This document shows positions 1 through 9,112 of a DNA stretch of 12,124 nucleotides, piece after piece (positions within the stretch are counted from its first letter, which is position 1; each line of letters begins with the position of its first letter). Position numbers and translations under genes: made by a program. The notes below the pieces were generated by a model. The model had not been told where the DNA came from and searched no databases. It saw only the letters and a program-made list of their open reading frames with translations. The DNA is from Entrophospora sp. SA101 (Eukaryota > Glomeromycota > Glomeromycetes > Entrophosporales > Entrophosporaceae): assembly GCA_958430865.1 (NCBI GenBank), contig CAUDNR010003879.1:60554-72677 (forward strand), in the 5' to 3' direction.

Positions 1-308
1 ATTAATCGTGTGGTAATGCTCTTCGCCTTCCTGCTCTAAATCTTGTTGGGTGCGGTTCAGTTGGCTTTGGCTAGCTTCTAATTCGCTTTGGGTGCGCTGT
101 AAGTTAATGCGGCTAGTGTGGTGATCTTGCTCTTCTTCGATCAAATCTTGTCAAGTTTCCTCGTGGTATTCTCTTTCGGCTTCCAAGTTGAGTAAGGTTT
201 GGTGGTGGTCTTCGCCTTCCCGTTTTAAATTATTAATCGTGTGGTAATGCTCTTCGCCTTCCTGCTCTAAATCTTGTTGGGTGCGGTTCAGTTGGCTTTG
301 GCTAGCTT
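1..308 (-). repeat. 231-bp repeat within the coiled-coil gene, built of 42-bp (14-residue) units
   Basis: Bases 1-77 recur exactly at 232-308, an offset of 231 bp. That equals 77 residues, or eleven heptads. The protein in between reads as consecutive 14-residue units such as EGEEHYHTINNLKR, EGEDHHQTLLNLEA and EREYHEETWQDLIE, plus one half unit. Register is kept at the heptad, double-heptad and super-repeat levels. The array continues past the window edge. Confidence 0.85.
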
Positions 309-3300
309 TGAGTTGCTGTTCAAGTTGGTTAACTAAATTTACTAAAATAGCACTTTGAGAATTTTCCATATTCTCTACTCGGTTATAATTAGGTGGAGGG
401 TTTTTAATTAATTGGTCGCAAAATAAAGGTAAATTAACCGGACAAGTATCTTTCTCTCAATTGGCGGTAGTTTGGGTAATTAATTTGTGATTAAGGCTAA
501 TATCTACCGCACTTTGTCCAATTTGTCCGTATTGATAAGCAACAACATGCGTAGCAGCTAAGCCAGTGGCTATAAATGACTTTTTATAATTAATATTCGG
601 CAACGAACTTTTGAACCGACTAGCCAATTCCTTGCCTTGTCCTAATAAAGTATTCGTTTGTTCTCCTAGTCCTTTTCAATAATCACTCCAACTGGTTTGG
701 TTATTTTCGCTTTGACCATTTTTGTTGGACTCTTCAAAGTATTTCTCCTGACTATCATCAAATATCTTTTGTTCTTCTTCATTTTTTTTCTTATAGAATT
801 CTTCTAATAATTGATTCTGACTAGTGATTTTTTTTCGCTTATGAATTTCCTGGTTAAGGTCGAGGATTTTCCCCTTTTCCTCGGCTAATTCTTGTTCCGT
901 TCGAATATGATTCTGGTTCAGTTCTTCTTTTTCTTGTTGTAATTGACTTAATTTTGCTTCATAAACCTCAACTATGTGTTGCCGACCGAGAACGTTGTTT
1001 AAGCAAACAGTTTCTAAATCTTTCCTCAAACTGTTTTTTTCTTCCTTTAATTCTTTGTTTAATCCTTCGTGTATCCTTAAATCATTTTTAAGTTGGTCAA
1101 TGAACTCTTTGCCCCTAGTTAATTTTGCGTCAAAGTATGCCCAACTTTTTTTTAATTTTTCCTCTAATTTATTATTTTCTTTGCTTAGTTCATCTAAATA
1201 TTTCTCGGTAATTAGGCTCTCATCCCTTTCTTTGTTTCTCTCTTCAAGAGTTTTCTTTAATTCCTCTTGAATTTCCTCGTAAAGTTTTTTTAACACAAAA
1301 ATATCTCCTTCTAAACCATTTGCTCGTTGCAAAATCTTTTCCGCTTCACCATTTTGGCAGCACCATCTTTGACATTCTTTTTTTGTTTCGCTTTGATTTT
1401 TTTTTTCATCTTCTATAACTTCATCAATAGCTGCATTGATTTCATCAAATTTATTTTGAGAACCTCCAAAAATTTTACCTAAAAATTTTTTATATTTTGA
1501 TACTGAAACTAAGCTTTCGGTGTTTGAGATGCTCGATGACCTTGATTTCGCTTCTCCTTCTTCTCCTTCTTCTCCTTCTTCTCCTTCTTCTCCTTCTTCT
1601 CATAATAAATTATGTTCAGCGGTTTGATACAAATGTAATTCTTGGTCAACTGTCTCATAATCTTCCTTTAATTTGTCATATTCTTTTTTTTTTTCCTCCA
1701 ACTCACTTCTTAGCCTTCTTATTGTGTCATCACGAGAATCGATATCCAGAGAATAATCTTTTTGTTCGATTAATTCGGTTATTAAGTCAACAACAGAATT
1801 TTCAAATTCTTCCATTGAAGCACTTTTGTCATCAAAAGAAAGGGTCGAGCTTCTTCTATCCAAACTTAGCACACTAGCGTCACTATTTGTTCTGCTTTTT
1901 TGTTTTGATTGAGAAAGTCTTTTTGCTTTCCTCTCCGTGGGTGCTTTGTAAGAAGATTCAGCTTGATTTTCTTCTGCAGAAGACGTTCTTGTCATTTCTA
2001 AATCAAAATAAGTCTTTTTATTTGGGCTTTCGGCTCGCGGACTTTCTGACCAATAACGTGGACTACCTTTACTGGAACTTGCTAAACTTCAACGAGGAGA
2101 ATTGGGTTGACTATCATCATATTCAAGTATAGGGGAATTCATTCGGTGAATATCTAAAAATGAACCTAATTCTTCTTGAAGACTTTTAATTTTTTTTCCT
2201 TTTCCTTTATTGTCCTCAAAGAATTTCTTCATTTGCCTTCGGATACCACCAAGGAAGTCTCTATGTCGCTTTCTTTCCAGGGTGAACATGTCCGTTCGTG
2301 CTACATATTCTGCATTTACATTAGATAATTTCTCAACCAAACGCTCTTTTTCTTCGAGCAATTTAAGACCGTCACTAATAGTTTTTTCTTGTTCGGCGAC
2401 TATTTTATTTCCTCGTTCAATAGTTTTGTTTAACTTGGCGACCATTTCTTCGTTTTTTTCAATAGTCTCTGCATGTTCTTCAATAGTTTCTTCATATTTT
2501 TCTTTTAGCTTTTTCTCATGTTCATATTTTTCCTTTAATTCTTTGATTTTTTCTTCGGCTTTAACTATTTCCTCTTTTAATTTGTCTCTTTCGTCTCCCA
2601 AAATTTGGTTGATTTTGAATATCTCTTCTGAACCTAATTGTAAATGACTAATTTTCTCTTCCGATTTTTTTATCTCATCTTTTAATTTTTTTTCTTCTTC
2701 GTTTCAGATTTCAGTTGATTTTTGGTAGTGATTTTCTAGTTCTTCTTTATCTTTTCCTTTTCTAATTGAAGAATTCTGTGCTAAATTTAAATTTCTTCTT
2801 GCTTCTGCTAATTCGTCTTCCACTTCCCCTAACCTTTTATTTAGCTCGGCAATTATTTCATTTAGTTTTTGAATTTCTTCGTTCATTTCATTTTTCATAT
2901 TTTTTACCTTCTTAATTTTATTTTTAGAAAATTTGTCAATTAGTTGACCTAGTCTTTGACATTCTTTTTCAATATTTTGCTTGGTTTTCTCATCAATATT
3001 CTCTAAGATTCCCCCGCTTTTTGTTTCCGTTTGGTAAAATCATAAATGCTTTTTTAAGTCTTGACTTTTTTGGTAATTTTCTTGGTCAACCAAATCAATA
3101 TTTTTCACTTTGGTCAAGACCGAATTAGTCAAAAAGGTCAACAAACACCTCTCCAACGAATTTTGTCGCTCCATCTTTACTGCCCGAAATTTTAACGGTT
3201 TTTGCTTAATTTTTTCTTCTTTCAATACCTTTTCTTTTTCGGGGAAATTTTCTTTATTTTTCTTATAAAGGTCTAAAATATTTTCTATTTCTTGGTGAAA

Positions 3301-4155
3301 CTCTTTTCTCTTTCGGTCAAAATCAGTTTTAAATTTTAAACGCGGGTCGAGTTTTTGGGCAGTAGCAAGAAAATCAATGTGTCTAATTATTTTAATGGTT
3401 CTTTTGATTTTGGCTACCGGTTCAGTTTTTCGCGAATGCTTTCTCATTCGGCGGTGGAGAATGTTTTCTCCCCAAGTCAAAATTTCTTGGTTGAATTTAT
3501 TTTCTAAACTTTCTAAACTTTCTAAACTTTCTAAACTTTCTAAACTTTCTAAACTTTCTAAACTTTCTAAACTTTCGTCTTCACTATCAATTTGAATTTT
3601 TTCTATCAGGCATTCTACTTTTTCTCAAAGCTTATGAAAATTTTTCTTCTTGGCTCGTTTGAGGTTTAAACGGCAAATTACTCAATTCCTATCAATTTCT
3701 TTTATTCGTCTCTTAGATTTTGTTCTGAGCGAACCTCCTCCTTTTTCGACCAGAAAACAAAAATCTTTCCAACTGTTTTCCGCCTCCTGTCAAAATTCAA
3801 TTTTGTTTTTTTCTGAGAAACGAGCAGTAGTTTTAACTAGAAGCATTTCTTCAATTCTCGCTAATTCGGCGGATAACGAAGTCGTTAAAAAAGTAAAAGC
3901 AATGTCATTAGGGTTTGCTAAAAGGTATTTATCTCATAGGCAAATAACTTCGCGAATTTGACTTAAATTGCTGTTTTGGTCGACAATAGCCTGCGATAAA
4001 ACTAATATTTTTTCATAATTGTTTTGGCTTCTTTCTTCATTGGCTGAACTTCTTTTAATCTGGTTAACCTGGGAAAGTTTTTCGGCATTTTTGCTGATTA
4101 AATGTTCATAATATTCAGAAAATGAGAGAGAAGTTTTGGTTTCTCTTTTTGTCAT
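1..4155 (-). CDS. Giant coiled-coil protein, 3' end outside the window (at least 1385 aa)
   Basis: One frame stays open from the ATG at 4155-4153 to the left edge when TGA is read as Trp. I checked every junction between standard-code fragments and found only TGA, never TAA or TAG. Residues 1-190 look globular and Trp-rich. An (ESL)8 linker follows at about 194-217, then a basic segment and long Glu/Lys/Leu coiled coil. A Ser/Pro-rich stretch lies near 680-730 and a (GEE)5 run at about 853-868. Coiled coil resumes until a short motif at 1155-1180 (SWSDYWKGLGEQ) and a weak hydrophobic segment at about 1193-1212. The C-terminal part is a His-rich repeated coiled coil. There is no signal peptide and no obvious Shine-Dalgarno; a TATTAT box lies three bases before the ATG. 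It is transcribed divergently from the 917-aa coiled-coil gene, with which it shares the motif and membrane module. The family is not recognised; a structural, surface or host-interaction role is inference. Confidence 0.85.
1552..1600 (-). repeat. 9-bp microsatellite encoding a Gly-Glu-Glu run
   Basis: The plus-strand unit ttctccttc occurs five times in a row (1552-1596) plus four extra bases. It lies in frame inside the giant coiled-coil gene and encodes an acidic GEE run at about residues 853-868. The unit length is a multiple of three, so gain or loss of copies would not break the frame. Confidence 0.9.
3501..3572 (-). repeat. 9-bp microsatellite encoding (Glu-Ser-Leu)8
   Basis: Eight perfect copies of the plus-strand unit tttctaaac lie at 3501-3572, followed by a partial copy. 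Read on the minus strand in the coiled-coil frame they give ESL eight times (about residues 194-217). The run separates a globular N-terminal part from the long coiled coil. Perfect copies suggest recent slippage expansion and length variation between strains. Confidence 0.95.
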
Positions 4156-4311
4156 TGTATAATATTTGTGGTTATGGTAGGTGGGATTTTTTTTTTTTTA
4201 TTCATACAATTACATTTTTAAGGCTTTTTTAGAAATATAGAGGTAATAAAACTAAAGCCGCAAAAATCATGCTAATTGGATAACCAGGCGTAAAATTCTT
4301 AATATAAAAAT
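4156..4311. other. Divergent intergenic region with a 13-T tract
   Basis: This 156-bp AT-rich gap separates the starts of the two divergent coiled-coil genes. It contains 13 consecutive T at 4187-4199, which are A on the strand of the leftward gene. A TATTAT box at 4164-4159 lies only three bases from the leftward ATG, too close for a conventional start site, so the leftward promoter is uncertain. No terminator or RNA gene is visible. Variable homopolymer tracts in promoters control phase variation of some mycoplasma surface proteins; a role of that kind here is inference. Confidence 0.6.
4276..4311 (+). promoter_or_regulatory. Putative promoter of the 917-aa gene, possibly leaderless
   Basis: A TTGGAT box at 4276-4281 and a TAATAT box at 4300-4305 are separated by 18 bp. 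Transcription would be expected about seven bases after the -10 box, which is the A of the ATG at 4312. There is no Shine-Dalgarno sequence, consistent with a leaderless message. Confidence 0.5.
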
Positions 4312-7065
4312 ATGCCAAATATAAATCAAAAAATAGAAAAATATAACCAAAACTATAATTTAATCAGTCAAAGCCGGGAAAATAAACAAAGATTAGTGGC
4401 AAATCAAAGACTATACGGACCAGAAGTGACTGCTAACTTAATTGCTGGCTACGAGGAAAAAATTAAAGGCTGAGAAGCCGAAAATGAATTAATTATTCAA
4501 GAAGTAATCAATTTACTACAAGCCACCAGACCAGCAGAAGAATTACAACAAAACCAAGAATTTATTCACCAACTAAATCAACGTTTAGGGCGAAATTTTA
4601 ATCTGAATCAACTTTTTTCTTTAATGAATGGCGACGATAGAGAGAGAGCAGAACTGGAAGAAGTCTACAACAGATTACTGGAAACACATTACGCCAACTT
4701 ACTTGAATTAGGACAAGCCAGAGACGAACTTAACCGCGAAAGAGCAGAAAAAACCGAAACCATTGGCAAAAAAGAGCAAAAAATCAACGAATTAAACGAC
4801 CAATTAGCGAAAGAAAATAAGAAAATTCAAGCCTTACGAAACAAATTGCAAAATTTAAGGAAAGGGCAATCTGCCGAGCAAATTTCTACTGAACCGCAAA
4901 GTTGAGGTAATTATTTGGGCGAAAAAACGAGCAACTTTTATCAACAAGGGAAAGAATGAGCCAACCGTGGCATTAATCATTATCAGCAAAATCGGCGGGC
5001 TTACCAAGGAGCAGCTTTAACGGGATTATTAATTACCGGAGGGATAGCGGGGAATTATTTGAATTCGGGCAATTTTTCTCGTTCTAACTTTGATTCAGAT
5101 TCCTCCGTGGCTCTACCTAGTTGTAGCCCAGAAGCGAATAATTTATTCTGAGAAAGCAAATTGAACGATTTAAACAAAAATTTTCACCAAAAAGAGCAAA
5201 AATTCCGCACGAAAAAAAGCCGATTAAACCGCGAATCAGCGGCTTGAAAGACTAATTTTCCTAATCATTCAGCCCAACAAATTAAGGAAGAATGAGCAAA
5301 AATTGCTACTGAACGGGACAATTGCCAAAAGGAGAACCAAAAAATTAAAGGAGATTTGGCTACTGCTCACGAAAAAGTTGCTAATCTTACCGCTGAAATA
5401 GCAAGCTTTGGCGAAACGATAAGCCAACTAAAAAAAGACCTGGGAGCCGAAACGAGCAAATTACAGCAAAGACCAACCTGAGAAGCTTACAACCAACTAA
5501 AAAATAACCAAAAACCCGCTGATTTACCAGCCAATTGAAAGTCAGAATTAACTAAAATAGGGCAATTAGAAGAAGAAAACCGAGAACAACAAGAGCAAAT
5601 TAATGACTTAAAATTAAGACCGGTCTTAAAAGACTACCAAGATTTACAAAACAATTATAATTCTTTAAACACCACTCACCATAATTACCAAGGAAAGTAT
5701 AAATTTAGCGAGCAAGATATCAAAGAAGCGGTGGCGAAAAAAGAACAAGAATGAAAAAATAAAGATTTAATTAATCCGCACAACCAAAGTGAAATAGAGC
5801 AAGCAGGATTAACTAAAAAAACCGAGTATGAACGAGTTAAAGCGGAAAGAGATAGCCGTCCGGAGATTACTTTGCCTGATTATCAAAAGTTGGTTAATCG
5901 GCAAAATCAAACCCAGACTGAATTAAACGCTTGACAGCAAGCTTTTAAGGGTAAAAATGCCCAGGAAGTTCAGAAAACTTTAACGGGAACGCAAAAAGAA
6001 AGAGACAAAGCCCAAGCGGGATTAGAAGATTTTAATCAGCAATTAAATGAAGTTCAGCAGGAATTAGTGCGTAGCCAAAGGAAAGAAAGGAAATTAGCAC
6101 AAACTGAATCCAAACTCCAAAAACAAATAGAGGAATTAAAGGCAAATAAAAGCACTAATCAAACTACTATTACTGATTTAACCACTCAATTAGAAAATAA
6201 ACAGCAAGAGGCAGTGAAACTCCATGAGGAAATTGCCAGCCAAAAGGAAAGCAAGAATTATTTACAAGCATTATTGAATAGTTTGCTTGGTGGGTTAGTT
6301 GGTTATGCTGGAAATGGCAAAAATGTTTCAGAACAAGAAATTAAAGAAATAGCGAAAGAGGTGAATAATTTGCGAGAACATGTTTGTTTGAGTTATCCAA
6401 AAGATTATGAGAGTTTGAAGGCTGATAAGGATAAACTAATCCAGGAAATAACGCTCGTGAAAAATGAAAGAGACAAAGCAATTGGGGAAAGAAACGATTG
6501 AAAGCAGCAAAGTGAAAAGCAAGAAAAGAAAATGGTGCAAGAGTTAAATGAAAGTTTAAACTTGAACTTAAAAGAACCTGATTTCAAGCAAGTTATTAAG
6601 CGGATTCAGGAGTTGATTAGCAAGCCACCAATTGCAATTACTGATGAAAACACGATAGAAAGTTTAGAAACTGAATTAAATGAGGCACGACAAACTGCTA
6701 AAAAGCTAGAAAAAGAGCTAACTGGGACTAATAGTTCCGTGGAGAAAGATTTAGTAAACATTGCCGAAACTACTTGCCAAGCGTTAGAAAAAATTTTGCC
6801 GGAAAGTGCTTATTTGTCGGTTCGGGAAGAAATTCAACAAGCAACTAGTTATCAGCAAATAGTTCAAGCGCAAAAAAAAGCCCTTGATGGTTATTTAGCG
6901 AAAAATGTTCAATTGCCAGTAATGGCTCAACCACAAAAAGAATTAATTCCCCAGCCAAACCAAGAAAGAATTATTTTAATTAGTTGCTTAGTGGCTAGTT
7001 TGCTAACTGTTGGCGGATTGTTGATGAAATTAAAAAAAGCCAAAAAAAACCAATTCACCAAGTAA
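4312..7065 (+). CDS. Membrane-anchored coiled-coil protein, 917 aa
   Basis: One frame runs from the ATG at 4312 to the TAA at 7063-7065 when UGA is Trp; many in-frame TGAs split it under the standard code. Residues 1-197 are mostly helical and Glu/Gln/Asn-rich. The motif SWGNYLGEKTSNFYQQGKEW starts at about 197, and a membrane segment with core AALTGLLITGGIAG follows at about 233-251. A long coiled coil spans about 270-870, with a mildly hydrophobic patch (LLNSLLGGLVGYAG) near 650. A second membrane segment lies at about 887-905 and ends in a basic tail. The motif plus first membrane segment recurs in the leftward giant gene, so the two are probably distant paralogs sharing a module. Two membrane segments with coiled coil between them suggest a filament or tether tied to the membrane at both ends. 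The family is not recognised. Its stop lies 11 bases before the HWDV-type gene, suggesting co-transcription. Confidence 0.9.
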
Positions 7066-7076
7066 AAATCCTTTAA

Positions 7077-7301
7077 ATGGCAAATCCCATTGAACTCCCC
7101 GGGGAAAGTAAAAATTGAATTAAACTCAAAGGTGCCCAAGGCTGAAAAAACACTAATGACAATACCATTTGAAAAAAAGACCTCCTCCACGGCGACCACT
7201 GGGATGTTATAGATAGAAATGGCAATAAAGTCAAAGAAATCGACTTCTTTGGTCGGCAAATTTGACCCTCCGGATCCAAGCATAAACATAAAAAATCTTA
7301 A
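7077..7301 (+). CDS. Small HWDV-motif protein resembling polymorphic-toxin C-terminal domains, 74 aa
   Basis: ATG at 7077 to TAA at 7299-7301; four of its five Trp are UGA. The order of features is GAQGWKN, an IWKKDLLHGDHWDV block at about 31-44, a GNKVKEIDFFGRQIWP block at about 49-64, then a basic tail (SGSKHKHKKS). A central HWDV followed by a 'D.G..IWP.G.K.K' tail is familiar from nuclease-type toxin domains at the C-termini of polymorphic and contact-dependent toxins. I do not assign a numbered family. Here the domain stands alone with its own ATG and no secretion domain. It starts 11 bases after the 917-aa membrane protein and ends one base before a 79-aa gene, the usual order for toxin then immunity. 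No Shine-Dalgarno is visible, so coupling to the upstream gene is possible. It could also be a phage-derived or non-toxic remnant. Confidence 0.65.
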
Positions 7302-7302
7302 T

Positions 7303-7542
7303 ATGAAAAACCAAAATCCTTATTCTCATTACCAAAACACCGAAGAATGAGCCATTATTGAGCGTTTATTAAATGAATTAATGACTAACCAAGATATCGA
7401 ACTAAAAACGGCTCCGGAATATGTGATTGGTTATATTGTGCGAGAATTAAGAAATAAAGACCTTTCTCTGTTAACCGAACAACCAGCAGAAAAAAGAAAA
7501 ATTGCTAACCGACATAAGCATTCACCAGTAGCAGAGAATTAA
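7303..7542 (+). CDS. Small hypothetical protein, candidate immunity or partner protein, 79 aa
   Basis: ATG at 7303 to TAA at 7540-7542, starting after a single spacer base from the HWDV gene. The product is soluble and largely helical. Residues 14-55 form an amphipathic Glu/Leu/Ile-rich region (EEWAIIERLLNELM, then VIGYIVRELRN). The C-terminus is basic (KRKIANRHKHS). One Trp is encoded by UGA. I do not recognise a family. Its position directly after a toxin-like domain, the near-zero spacing and the acidic helical N-terminal half fit an immunity protein, but this rests on context alone. Confidence 0.65.
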
Positions 7543-7754
7543 ACTTAATCGGCGACCAAAGGGAGCCGGAAAGCGAGACAGGGGGAGCGAAACAAGGGAT
7601 TGACGACGGAAAGGAGACACCCGAAATGAAGCGACCAAAGGCGAGCAGAAGCGAGAGAAAAAGAAGTTAAAATTTGCTTTTTCATTTACCGCTTGCTTGG
7701 TCTTTGATTCATTCGTCCTCCTCGGTAAAAGAGAAAGTTAAAAGAGAGTTTAAA
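7543..7754. other. Purine-rich, GC-elevated non-coding patch
   Basis: No gene is supported here. Bases 7551-7665 are strikingly purine-rich and richer in G+C than anything nearby. The 11-mer gcgaccaaagg occurs at 7552-7562 and 7631-7641, with further GCGAG/GCGAC words between and after. A plus frame is open from about 7545 to a TAA near 7672, but its composition is unlike neighbouring genes and it lacks a convincing start. It could be a fragment of foreign DNA, a low-complexity remnant, or the 3' leader of a lost gene. Confidence 0.4.
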
Positions 7755-7977
7755 TTATCTATTTGCAATAAACGCCGATAGAAAGTTATTGTGTTCGTCC
7801 CTGACGCATTTGTAAAACGCCTCCCAAGTATTCAAGCGATATTTATCAACGCAAAAGGAAATTCAGTGTTTTTTTTTCGTCAATCTGGAATCAAGTGCCG
7901 ACAATTATTCCTTGATGCTCAACAGCATCCTTAATCGTTAGTTCCCATAGCAATTGAACGTTCGCTTGAGATAGCAT
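7755..7977 (-). pseudogene. Small unrecognised gene with one frameshift
   Basis: On the minus strand an ATG at 7977 opens a 44-codon frame (MLSQANVQLLWELTIKDAVE onward) that ends at 7843. Just before that stop, a second frame continues with similar coding character (DKYRLNTWEAFYKCVRDEHN) to a TAA at 7755-7757. Joining them needs one single-base shift near 7845-7855. Upstream is a TATGAT box, which could be a -10 element. The combined length of about 74 residues and normal amino-acid composition suggest a recently broken small gene or a sequencing indel. The family is not recognised, and the coding call itself is tentative. Confidence 0.35.
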
Positions 7978-8174
7978 TTGTCGGTTATGGTATCATAAAT
8001 AAAAATAATTTCGTTGATTTTAATAAAAAACTGCTAATTAAATCCTTAGGAGATTAATTTTAGAGGTAAGCAATTTTTAGCCTGATTTGTTCATTTGCTA
8101 CTTACCGTTTGGCTAAGAGTAATTTTTTTAGCTTTTGTTCTGTTAAAGAGAGACCGAATTGTAGGTTATCTGAA

Positions 8175-9112
8175 ATCATTCCTCAGTTAGATGCTTGAAC
8201 CTGAAAAGATTTGCACAATGACTTTGTTCTTTATTATAAGTTATTAAAAAAAGACTGAGAAAAACTAGGATTTGATAAGGAAGAAGTTAAGGAATGAATA
8301 AAAATAGGGGCGGAACCAAAAGATTATAACTTTGTCAATTATCTAAAAGAAGTTAAAAATCTTAAATCCCAAGATTTTTTAAATGGCAAAGAAAGCTATG
8401 AAAATTATCATAAAGAATCAAAAGAAAAGTGCAATAATTTTGACTGATGCCGAAAATGTGGAATGCTTAATACTAGCAAGAGATGGTGTCAGCCTTGTGC
8501 GGAAGAAAAAGAATGACAGCTCGACATAAAAGGTTTAACTGGACAGGAAGTGATTGAGAAATTTATTCAGAAAATACATGTACCTTGAATTGGTTCAAGA
8601 ATATTTCACTGAATACCTTATAAAAAACTTGAAGTCGATAAAGATGAAAGTGGTAAAGACAAAATTTTAGATGAAGGGGGATTTGCCAGGGTTTATAAAG
8701 CTACGTTAAGATGAAGCGAGGATGAAGTCCGAAAAGTAGTTATAAAAATTTTAAAGGATTCTCAAAATATCACTTTAGCATTGTTTAAGAGAAATTGCTA
8801 ATAATAGGCTAGTTTCTGGCTTATTTATTGTTCATTATTATGGTATCTCCCAAAAGACCCTGATAGAAATTATATAATGGTGATGGACTACATGGAAGGT
8901 GGTAATCTGCGACAATTTTTGCAGGAAAGTAAAGGACTAAGTATTAGGTATAAACTTGAAAAATGAGAAAGTATTCCTATGGGGCTAAGTGTTATTCACG
9001 AACAAAACTTAATTCATCGAGATTTACATAGCGGAAATATATTGTTTGGTTATAACGTTCTTTGGGCTTCTTATTTAAGAAAAATTAGAGGTTTTATCAC
9101 TGACCTTGGTAT
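8175..9112 (+). pseudogene. Broken protein kinase of arbuscular-mycorrhizal-fungus type
   Basis: The first part (to about 8787) has an N-terminal segment containing EEVKEWIKIGAEP, a zinc-ribbon-like CRKCG...WCQPC pair (about 8445-8500), the linker FHWIPYKKLE, a glycine-loop equivalent DEGGFARVYKA (about 8670-8702) and the VAIK-type lysine in VVIK (about 8736-8747). The frame then hits TAA at 8799. Similarity continues one frame over (REIANNRLVSG...VHYYGIS) until about 8851, then returns to the first frame with DPDRNYIMVMDYM, HRDLHSGN (9015-9038) and DLG (9102-9110). This order, with C-x2-C pairs, WIPY and HRDLHSGN, matches the huge Glomeromycota kinase family. The activation loop, APE and the rest of the C-lobe are missing, and no in-frame ATG precedes the N-terminal region, so it is probably inactive. 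A bacterial origin is unlikely; acquisition from the fungal host is the favoured inference. Confidence 0.8.

Noticed and set aside
974..1270. Plus-strand ORF of 98 codons rich in Ser, Phe and Leu
   Set aside because: It is the complement of the Glu/Lys/Asn-rich coiled-coil frame; such shadows are expected opposite coiled-coil genes.
1497..1877. Plus-strand ORF with a long poly-Leu run resembling a membrane segment
   Set aside because: The run is the complement of the GEE microsatellite in another frame, not a real helix.
2210..2647. Plus-strand ORF of 145 codons, Ser/Phe-rich
   Set aside because: Antisense shadow of the giant coiled-coil gene, with composition dictated by the opposite strand.
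3377..3595. Plus-strand ORF with a (KLS)8 repeat
   Set aside because: Antisense reading of the ESL microsatellite; the minus frame is open far beyond it on both sides.
6927..7289. Minus-strand ORFs of 120 and 68 codons opposite the HWDV gene
   Set aside because: Both are shadows of the plus-strand 917-aa and HWDV genes; the plus frame carries recognisable motifs and they do not.
7575..7605. Weak resemblance of the purine-rich patch to a conserved 16S rRNA segment
   Set aside because: The likeness covers only about 20 bases, with mismatches, and no flanking rRNA sequence is present.
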